Assembly (NCBI GenBank): GCA_949841235.1
Contig: CATKZA010000090.1
Coordinates: 1-7,040 of the forward strand
Direction: 5' to 3'
From: an uncultured Clostridiaceae bacterium
Lineage (GTDB): Bacteria > Bacillota > Clostridia > Lachnospirales > Lachnospiraceae
Length of the DNA: 7,040 bases
The translations under genes were made by a program, and so were the position numbers. Under the pieces are notes generated by a model that saw only the letters and a program-made list of their open reading frames with translations, was not told the DNA's origin and did no database searches. How positions within the stretch are numbered: position 1 is the first letter of the stretch; every line of letters begins with the position of its first letter. This document shows, in pieces, positions 1 to 5,223 of the stretch.

Positions 1-2078
1 TGGTGATTAAGCTGAGGGTGGCGGACTTTACTCTGCTGTATGCCAACGATGGATTTTACCAGATATCCGGGTACAGCAAGGCGGATTATTTTGCTCTTTT
101 TGGCAACCAGTGCGACAGGGTGATCTATCCGGAAGATGTGAAGCTTGTGAAGTCTATGGTGCAGTCTGCGGTGGAGAATCATGGGACTTTGAGTTTTGCC
201 TATCGCATTCTGGACAAGAATGAAAATGTACACTGGTTTTACATCAATGGGCGGCGGGTGGAAGACCATGACTGCTCTCCGGTATATTTGTGCATTATCA
301 TGGACATCACTGATAGGAAAAGGATGGAGGAAAAACTGGAGGACAATGTGCGCCGGTCCAGGTATCTCCATCGCTATATGAAGGAAGTGGAGTGGACATA
401 CCATGTAGACACGGATAAGTTCTGCCGAAGCGGTGATTTGATCAGCACGATTTCCACCGAGGAAGAGATTATGAATTTTCTGGCAGGGGATTTTCTTGAC
501 AAGGTTGCCCACCCGGAGGATGCCGGGAAGCTGAGGGGGGCGATTGAAGAGAGGGCCAAGACGATCGGGAAGAGCCAGAGCATTTTTCGGGTGAAAAATA
601 ATCAGGGGAACTATCATTCCATGTTGATTAGCATGGTATCCATCAGTCTGACAGATGACGATAAGCCGGATCGCATTTATGGAGAATCCAGAATGCTACA
701 GGAACACACCCTGTTTGCATCCTCGGCAGCCGCCCAGAAGGCATCTGCCCAAGTGTCGGCAAATGAGGAGATCGCGGTGCCGGAGGGGGATTACGGGGAA
801 GTGGAGACAGATACGGTGACAAAGCTCATGGGATTGCGCATGTTTGCCAAGGCTGCGAAAGAGGTTCTGGACGACAGGGATGAAAATCATAATTATGGCG
901 TGCTGTGCTGTGACATCAATGCCTTCCAGAAATTAAACTTTCATTATGGCGTGTCATCGGGGAATGAAATTCTCAGGCTTTATGGTGGCGTTCTGAGCCG
1001 TTCCCTGGCCTATCAGGGGCTGGCTTGCCGCGTCAAGGGGGATTATTTTATTCTGCTGTTCCAATACAAGGAATACCGGGAACTTTTGAAAACTTTGTCC
1101 CAGATGATGCGGGAAATGACAGATGAGGAACAGAAGCTGAGTTTTAAGATATATGGGCTGATCTGCGGGATTTATCTAGTGCAATCGGAGGACAAGGCAA
1201 GCGATTTCGATCACATGGTCGAGTGTGCGGATTTGGCTCGGAGGAGCATCAAGGGCATCAGGGGAAATCATTTTGCGATTTATACGGATGATCTGGAGAA
1301 GAATCGATTCTACGAGGAGGAACTGATTCAGGAGATTAGCGAGGCCATGCAGAATGGAACTATGGAAATCTGCTACCAGCCCAGAATCAGAGAGACCAAG
1401 GACAATGTGATAGGGTGCAAGGTGGTGCCGGGGGTTCAGAGGAAGAATGGGGATTATATCCCTTTGGAGGATATCAGAAGGTATATGGACAGAAATTCTG
1501 AAATCCAGCAGCTGCCCTTCTATGTTCTGTCCCACGTATGCCAGACCCAGGGGGCGTGGAAGGCGAAGGGGAAGAAGATTATGCCGATTTCCATTGATAT
1601 CACCCAGGGACAGTTGTGCATGCAGGGGGCTGTGGATCGAATCGACGATATTGTTAAGAAGAATCATATCGATCCATTTTATGTGCTTTTTGAGATACAG
1701 GAGCAGTATTTTAAGGATTTGATCCCTGATTTCGAGTTGGCGTTGGAGGATTTGCACAAGAGGGGATACCGCCTGATTATCAGCCGTTTCGGTTCGGATC
1801 ACACAGCCCTCCAGGCGGTTCGCCACCTGCCGATTCACGCCATCAAGTTCCATGGTGAGTTTTTCAGGGAGAATATGGCGGATGAAAAGGAACGCCTGAT
1901 GTACAGAACCATTGTCAAGCTGATGAGGGAGCTGGGGCTGGAGGTTTGCTGTGGCGGTATCCACACAAAAATGCAGGAAGAGGTTGCAAGGGATGTGGGA
2001 TGTGATATACTGGAAGGTGACATGTATTACGGAAGTATCAGAAATGATGTCTATGAGAGGTGCTTTTTGAGTGATTAA
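1..2078 (+). CDS. PAS-PAS-GGDEF-EAL signalling protein with degenerate catalytic sites (5' partial)
   Basis: The reading frame is open from the first base and no ribosome binding site precedes the GTG at position 3, so the N-terminus lies outside the window; residues are counted from that GTG (691 visible). Residues 1-108 form a PAS/PAC domain ending in the typical DITDRK motif. Residues about 120-235 look like a second PAS_3-type fold (HPED motif). Residues 270-430 are GGDEF-like: D304 and N311 are kept, but the signature is KGDYF (345-349), the second metal Asp is N306, and the Asp after N311 is F312. Residues 445-691 are EAL-like: EAL reads KVV (473-475), the Mg-binding Asn is D532, the DD pair before FG is S594-R595, and the Glu of the EGV motif is G651; E564 and K615 remain. 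By family knowledge neither cyclase nor phosphodiesterase activity is expected. A sensor/effector role, perhaps binding a nucleotide or a partner protein, is inference. Stop is TAA at 2076-2078. Confidence 0.9.
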   Translation, partial: VIKLRVADFTLLYANDGFYQISGYSKADYFALFGNQCDRVIYPEDVKLVKSMVQSAVENHGTLSFAYRILDKNENVHWFYINGRRVEDHDCSPVYLCIIMDITDRKRMEEKLEDNVRRSRYLHRYMKEVEWTYHVDTDKFCRSGDLISTISTEEEIMNFLAGDFLDKVAHPEDAGKLRGAIEERAKTIGKSQSIFRVKNNQGNYHSMLISMVSISLTDDDKPDRIYGESRMLQEHTLFASSAAAQKASAQVSANEEIAVPEGDYGEVETDTVTKLMGLRMFAKAAKEVLDDRDENHNYGVLCCDINAFQKLNFHYGVSSGNEILRLYGGVLSRSLAYQGLACRVKGDYFILLFQYKEYRELLKTLSQMMREMTDEEQKLSFKIYGLICGIYLVQSEDKASDFDHMVECADLARRSIKGIRGNHFAIYTDDLEKNRFYEEELIQEISEAMQNGTMEICYQPRIRETKDNVIGCKVVPGVQRKNGDYIPLEDIRRYMDRNSEIQQLPFYVLSHVCQTQGAWKAKGKKIMPISIDITQGQLCMQGAVDRIDDIVKKNHIDPFYVLFEIQEQYFKDLIPDFELALEDLHKRGYRLIISRFGSDHTALQAVRHLPIHAIKFHGEFFRENMADEKERLMYRTIVKLMRELGLEVCCGGIHTKMQEEVARDVGCDILEGDMYYGSIRNDVYERCFLSD

Positions 2079-2140
2079 TGTTATGTCGAGGATTTTTGGC
2101 ATGATTCATGAAGGTGCTTGCTCGTAGGATTTGCAGAAAT

Positions 2141-2147
2141 AAGGAGG
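2141..2147 (+). promoter_or_regulatory. Ribosome binding site of the CAP-domain gene
   Basis: AAGGAGG lies 11 bases before the ATG at 2159 (14 before an adjacent in-frame ATG at 2162). It decides the start of the CAP gene in favour of 2159 over the upstream in-frame ATG at 2108, which lies before this site. Confidence 0.75.
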
Positions 2148-2158
2148 AAGAAGTAGAA

Positions 2159-3001
2159 ATGATGCAGAGGAAAGATATATTCGTCAAGGGGATTGCATTT
2201 TGGCTGCTGCTGGCACTGTGCCTTTCCACGCTGTCAGTGAATGAGGTGGAGGCGGCATCCAAGCCAAAGAAGCCATCCTTTACGGTGACGAAGAGGGCGA
2301 AGACTACGGCCACGATTAAAATCAAGAAAAAGGATAAGGTGACCGTTTATCATGTATATGTCAAGAAGGGGAAGAAAGGGAAGTACCGCCTGTGGACATT
2401 CTCTTTTAAAAGGACCTTCAAAATATTGAAATTAAAGCCCGGTTCGGAATATTATGTGAAGATTCGGGCTTGCCGTACCAGAGGAATCAGCGTTAAGAAG
2501 AGTAAATTCTCCGCAGTGAAGAAGATTAAGAAATATAAGAAGCCTACGCCGAAGCCCACGGCAACACCTACGCCGGAGCCTTCTGCCCAGCCATCTCCAA
2601 ATCCGTCGGACACATCCGTTCAGGAGAAATATGCCCAGGAGGTATTGGATCTGGCAAATGAAGAAAGGGCGAAGGAGGGATTGGCTCCGCTGGTATTGGA
2701 TCAGAAGTTATGCGAGGCGGCGGCTATCCGTGCCAATGAGATCGTGGAGAAGTTTGAGCATACCCGGCCGGATGGGTCAAGCTGCTTTACGGTGCTGGGG
2801 CAGAATGGCATCAATTTCCGCACTACAGGGGAGAATATTGCCGCAGGACAGAGTACGCCCGCCGCAGTGATGGACACCTGGATGCATTCCGAGGGGCATC
2901 GGGCCAATATCATGTCCCAGAACTTTGGTAAGCTGGGCGTAGGGTTTGTGAAGGCTCCCCAGGGCTATCAATATTATTGGGTGCAGTTGTTTACGGATTA
3001 G
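2159..3001 (+). CDS. Secreted CAP/SCP-domain protein with lysine-rich Fn3-like domain
   Basis: This is a 280-residue exported protein. Residues 1-33 are a signal peptide: a basic start, a hydrophobic core (GIAFWLLLALCLSTL), then probable cleavage near VEA-A. Residues 36-126 resemble a fibronectin type III fold ending in a typical strand pattern (LKPGSEYYVKIRA) and are extraordinarily basic: about 29 Lys in 95 residues with about two acidic residues. Residues 129-153 are a Pro/Thr/Ser linker. Residues 155-280 are a CAP (SCP/PR-1) domain with HTRP, GENIAAG, W-x-x-SEGHR and LGVGFV motifs; the cavity tetrad is H201, E225, E245 and H247. The start at 2159 is chosen because AAGGAGG (2141-2147) lies 11 bases upstream and gives a clean signal peptide; the in-frame ATG at 2108 would add 17 charged residues and has no such site. 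Biochemical function of bacterial CAP proteins is mostly unknown. Binding to anionic wall polymers through the Lys-rich domain is inference. It lies 80 bases after the preceding gene. Confidence 0.9.
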   Translation: MMQRKDIFVKGIAFWLLLALCLSTLSVNEVEAASKPKKPSFTVTKRAKTTATIKIKKKDKVTVYHVYVKKGKKGKYRLWTFSFKRTFKILKLKPGSEYYVKIRACRTRGISVKKSKFSAVKKIKKYKKPTPKPTATPTPEPSAQPSPNPSDTSVQEKYAQEVLDLANEERAKEGLAPLVLDQKLCEAAAIRANEIVEKFEHTRPDGSSCFTVLGQNGINFRTTGENIAAGQSTPAAVMDTWMHSEGHRANIMSQNFGKLGVGFVKAPQGYQYYWVQLFTD

Positions 3002-3019
3002 GTGCCGGATTGGTGATGC

Positions 3020-3073
3020 GCTAAAAATATGAGGATTCCCAAAGCAGGTATGGTGCATTCTCATATTTTTAGC
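3020..3073. repeat. Perfect 14-bp inverted repeat between CAP gene and serS
   Basis: The left arm 3020-3033 (GCTAAAAATATGAG) is exactly complementary to the right arm 3060-3073, with 26 bases between. Three further pairs inside (G3034-T3059 wobble, A3035-T3058, T3036-A3057) extend the stem to 17. It begins 18 bases after the CAP stop and ends 45 bases before the serS ATG. The stem is AT-rich and its right arm contains a T5 run, but only TTT follows the stem, so it is an atypical terminator. It could end CAP transcription, act as a leader structure of serS, or be an operator. It is too short for a serine T-box, and I see no T-box motif. Confidence 0.7.
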
Positions 3074-3105
3074 TTTGCTGTTATAGGAATTAGAATAGAA
3101 GGCAG

Positions 3106-3110
3106 AGGAG
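3106..3110 (+). promoter_or_regulatory. Ribosome binding site of serS
   Basis: AGGAG lies 8 bases before the ATG at 3119. This fixes the serS start and excludes the upstream ATG at 3029 in the same frame, which sits inside the inverted repeat. Confidence 0.8.
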
Positions 3111-3118
3111 AAAATAAA

Positions 3119-4411
3119 ATGCTAGACATGAAATTTTTAAGGGAAAACCCTGAGGCAGTAAAGGAAAATATCAGAAAGAAATTCCAGGAGGACAAACTTC
3201 CCTTGGTGGATCAGGTGATCGAACTGGATGCCAAGTCCAGAAAGGCAAAGCAGGAGGCGGATGAACTGCGTGCCAGCCGCAAGAAGGTTTCTAAGGAAAT
3301 CGGCGCTCTGATGGGACAGGGAAAGAAGGAGGAAGCCGAGGCCAAGAAGGCAGAAGTTGCCAGGAATGCGGAGCGTCTGGCGGAACTGGAGGCTCAGGAG
3401 CGGGAGTATCAGGAAAAGGTGAGGGAGATCATGCTGGTGATTCCCAATATCATTGATCCCAGCGTTCCCATTGGAAAAGATGATAGCGAGAATGTGGAGA
3501 TAGAAAAGTTTGGCGAGCCGGCGGTGCCGGATTACGAGATTCCCTATCACGCCGAAATCATGGAGAGTTTTGACGGACTTGACATTGATGCGGCGGGCAG
3601 GGTGGCAGGAAATGGCTTCTACTATCTCATGGGGGATATCGCCAGGCTGCACTCCGCAGTGATTTCCTATGCCAGAGATTTCATGATTGACAGGGGATTT
3701 ACCTACTGCGTGCCTCCCTTCATGATTCGCAGCAACGTGGTGACTGGCGTGATGAGCTTTGCAGAGATGGATGCCATGATGTATAAGATCGAGGGGGAGG
3801 ATCTGTATCTGATCGGAACCAGCGAGCATTCTATGATTGGAAAGTTTATTGACACCATTACGCCGGAAGAGGAGCTGCCAAAGACGCTCACTTCCTATTC
3901 TCCCTGCTTCCGCAAGGAAAAGGGAGCTCACGGGGTCGAGGAGCGGGGCGTGTACCGCATCCATCAGTTTGAAAAGCAGGAGATGATCGTGGTGTGCAAG
4001 CCGGAGGAGAGCCCCATGTGGTTTGATAAACTTTGGAAAAATACCGTGGATTTGTTCCGCACGTTAGACATCCCTGTGCGCACGCTGGAGTGCTGCTCTG
4101 GGGATTTGGCGGATTTGAAGGTGAAGTCCATCGATGTAGAGGCATGGTCTCCCCGCCAGCAGAAATATTTTGAGGTGGGCAGCTGCTCCAACTTGGGAGA
4201 TGCTCAGGCTCGCCGTTTGCAGATTCGGGTGCGGAAGGAGGGCAATGAGAAGTATTTTGCCCATACTCTGAACAATACCGTGGTGGCACCGCCCCGGATG
4301 CTGATCGCATTTCTGGAGAATAACCTCCGGGCCGACGGGAGCGTGGCAATTCCGGAAGCCCTGAGGCCGTATATGGGCGGCAAGGAAGCATTGGTTCCGA
4401 AAAGGGCTTGA
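3119..4411 (+). CDS. serS: Seryl-tRNA synthetase
   Basis: This cytoplasmic class II synthetase charges tRNA-Ser (and tRNA-Sec where present) with serine using ATP. The 430-residue product matches the usual bacterial length (about 420-430). Residues 1-110 hold the N-terminal tRNA-binding arm, a long charged antiparallel coiled coil (about 28-105). The catalytic core shows the serine-recognising TxE motif as TSE (234-236), motif 2 as FRKE (264-267) followed by the RIHQFEKQE stretch, the SCSN...D.QARR region, and motif 3 as HTLNNTVVAPPR (382-393) with invariant R393. Motif 3 is of the NNT...PR kind I recall from Thermus SerRS rather than the NGSGLAVGR kind of E. coli and B. subtilis. The start at 3119 is chosen because AGGAG (3106-3110) lies 8 bases upstream and the MLDMKFLRENPE opening is typical; the frame is open 30 codons further upstream, but that part crosses the inverted repeat. 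No clear promoter was found just upstream. A terminator follows. Confidence 0.97.
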   Translation: MLDMKFLRENPEAVKENIRKKFQEDKLPLVDQVIELDAKSRKAKQEADELRASRKKVSKEIGALMGQGKKEEAEAKKAEVARNAERLAELEAQEREYQEKVREIMLVIPNIIDPSVPIGKDDSENVEIEKFGEPAVPDYEIPYHAEIMESFDGLDIDAAGRVAGNGFYYLMGDIARLHSAVISYARDFMIDRGFTYCVPPFMIRSNVVTGVMSFAEMDAMMYKIEGEDLYLIGTSEHSMIGKFIDTITPEEELPKTLTSYSPCFRKEKGAHGVEERGVYRIHQFEKQEMIVVCKPEESPMWFDKLWKNTVDLFRTLDIPVRTLECCSGDLADLKVKSIDVEAWSPRQQKYFEVGSCSNLGDAQARRLQIRVRKEGNEKYFAHTLNNTVVAPPRMLIAFLENNLRADGSVAIPEALRPYMGGKEALVPKRA

Positions 4412-4444
4412 TGCAAACTGCTCATAACGTAACGCTATGCCAAC

Positions 4445-4485
4445 CAAGAATTTGCTGCAGCATTTATGCTGTTGCAAATTTCTTG
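4445..4485. repeat. Long imperfect stem-loop downstream of serS
   Basis: CAAGAATTTGC (4445-4455) pairs with GCAAATTTCTTG (4474-4485) with one bulged base. After a 2x2 mismatch, CAGCA (4458-4462) pairs with TGCTG (4467-4471) around a TTTA loop. No T-run follows on either strand, so it is not a terminator by itself. It sits between the convergent 3' ends of serS and the DUF402 gene and could stabilise transcript ends; that role is inference. Confidence 0.6.
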
Positions 4486-4488
4486 CAA

Positions 4489-4532
4489 GGGGACGCGCTA
4501 ATATCCAAAGGATATTTTGCGTTCCCTTTTTT
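4489..4532 (+). terminator. Intrinsic terminator of serS
   Basis: GGGGACGC (4489-4496) pairs with GCGTTCCC (4519-4526), including one G-U wobble. After a 3x2 internal loop, AATATCC (4500-4506) pairs with GGATATT (4510-4516) around an AAA loop. Six T residues follow at 4527-4532. It lies 78 bases after the serS stop and its T-run ends within the TAA stop of the opposing DUF402 gene. Read on the minus strand the stem is followed only by TTGCAAGAAATTT, so termination in that direction should be weak. Confidence 0.85.
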
Positions 4533-5013
4533 AGCCTTCCAATTCTTCGATATATTTTTTCATGCGGGAAAATTCTTCGCCGCCATATATTTTCTTTAAC
4601 AGGGCATCTGTGGTTCGCAACGCCGCTAAGTAGTCGGCGGGATCCAGAATGCCCTGTTCCATGATATCTGCGAATTCATCCAAATCTACCACCTTTACCA
4701 TGCCGTCGGGAAATATCAGCACGTCAATCAACAGGTCATGAAAGGCGTATGTGCCGGCGGCCTCGTCTATCACGGGCTTTACAATGTCGCAGTACCAATA
4801 CGCCAGGTTCCCCTGGGGATCATATTCCTTGCTCAACTTTACGCCCTGATCTAAGAAATAGGCGGAATAGCCCCTTGCAATATCGCTTCTCGGTTTCAGC
4901 ACATCCCATTTTGTGACAATGATTTCCGGGGACATGAATAATATCTTGTCATCTTTCAATTCTATCATTTCATCTGGCAGATAGCGCCTGCGAAATAGTC
5001 TTATCGATTTCAT
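4531..5013 (-). CDS. DUF402 domain protein (YgaC/Ntdp-like, putative nucleotide phosphatase)
   Basis: This is a 160-residue soluble protein. The family core is clear: YWYCDIV (72-78, with W73, Y74, D76), the HDLLIDVLIFPDG stretch (92-104, with D93, D97, D103) and VVDLDEF (108-114, with D110, D112, E113), followed by helical segments to the C-terminus. In this family the conserved Tyr/Trp and acidic residues form a metal-dependent site; the characterised S. aureus homologue hydrolyses nucleoside tri- and diphosphates, while other DUF402 proteins have been linked to RNA binding. Which substrate applies here cannot be read from the sequence. The start at 5013 is chosen because GGAGG (complement of 5023-5027) lies 9 bases upstream; the frame stays open to 5157, but that stretch overlaps the promoters and encodes low-complexity Phe/Ile-rich sequence. 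The gene converges with serS and is divergent from the HD-GYP regulator. Confidence 0.87.
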   Translation of the reverse strand: MKSIRLFRRRYLPDEMIELKDDKILFMSPEIIVTKWDVLKPRSDIARGYSAYFLDQGVKLSKEYDPQGNLAYWYCDIVKPVIDEAAGTYAFHDLLIDVLIFPDGMVKVVDLDEFADIMEQGILDPADYLAALRTTDALLKKIYGGEEFSRMKKYIEELEG

Positions 5014-5022
5014 TTTATCTGG

Positions 5023-5027
5023 CCTCC
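5023..5027 (-). promoter_or_regulatory. Ribosome binding site of the DUF402 gene
   Basis: GGAGG on the minus strand lies 9 bases before the ATG at 5013. It decides the start against the longer open frame reaching 5157. Confidence 0.8.
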
Positions 5028-5059
5028 ATTTTGGCTGCTCCTGAGCGCGCTTCTTTGTT

Positions 5060-5076
5060 CTAATAAAAAATATTAG
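5060..5076. repeat. Small AT-rich dyad at the DUF402 transcription start
   Basis: CTAATA (5060-5065) and TATTAG (5071-5076) are perfect inverted copies around AAAAA. The dyad lies just downstream of the predicted -10 box of the DUF402 promoter, near the expected transcription start. That position would suit an operator, but such short AT-rich dyads also arise by chance. Confidence 0.4.
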
Positions 5077-5080
5077 GATA

Positions 5081-5109
5081 ATTATAATATTCCGGGAAGA
5101 GAAAGTAAA
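5081..5109 (-). promoter_or_regulatory. Predicted sigma-A promoter of the DUF402 gene
   Basis: On the minus strand, TTTACT (complement of 5104-5109) is followed by a 17-base spacer and a perfect TATAAT (complement of 5081-5086). The predicted transcript starts near 5074 and has a leader of about 60 bases before the ATG at 5013. Confidence 0.65.
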
Positions 5110-5134
5110 GAAAAAAAGAAAATCTAAACAAAAC

Positions 5135-5163
5135 TTGCGATTACTCTTAGGATTCATTATAAT
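5135..5163 (+). promoter_or_regulatory. Predicted sigma-A promoter of the REC-HD-GYP-GGDEF gene
   Basis: TTGCGA (5135-5140) is followed by a 17-base spacer and a perfect TATAAT (5158-5163). The expected start is near 5170, leaving a leader of about 54 bases before the ATG at 5224. The leader is too short for a c-di-GMP riboswitch and no strong hairpin was seen in it. The -35 boxes of this promoter and the opposing DUF402 promoter are separated by 25 bp. Confidence 0.7.
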
Positions 5164-5223
5164 GTAGGATAATAGGTGCTGGCTCAGAGCGGGGTGAGAG
5201 GGAATGGAATCAGGAGGAATCGT

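Noticed and set aside
1176..2102. Long minus-strand open frame (308 codons) opposite the GGDEF-EAL gene
   Set aside because: It lies opposite a well-supported coding region, its product has no recognisable domain and unusual Leu/Ile/His-rich composition, and no ribosome binding site was noted.
2079..2158. Separate promoter for the CAP-domain gene, and the 11-base palindrome CATGATTCATG at 2100-2110
   Set aside because: TTGGCA (2096-2101) and TAGGAT (2125-2130) are 23 bases apart, too far for a normal promoter; the palindrome is short enough to be chance.
3002..3118. T-box riboswitch controlling serS
   Set aside because: The gap is only 117 bases, too short for a full T-box leader, and no T-box consensus or terminator/antiterminator pair was found.
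3137..3964. Long minus-strand open frame opposite serS
   Set aside because: It is a shadow of the conserved serS reading frame; the translation is His/Leu-rich without motifs.
5014..5157. N-terminal extension of the DUF402 protein, giving 208 residues with an apparent hydrophobic segment
   Set aside because: It overlaps both predicted promoters and precedes a good ribosome binding site; the Phe/Ile-rich stretch is the expected translation of AT-rich noncoding DNA.
5164..5223. c-di-GMP riboswitch in the leader of the HD-GYP regulator
   Set aside because: The leader is about 54 bases, shorter than a GEMM aptamer, and shows no matching stems.
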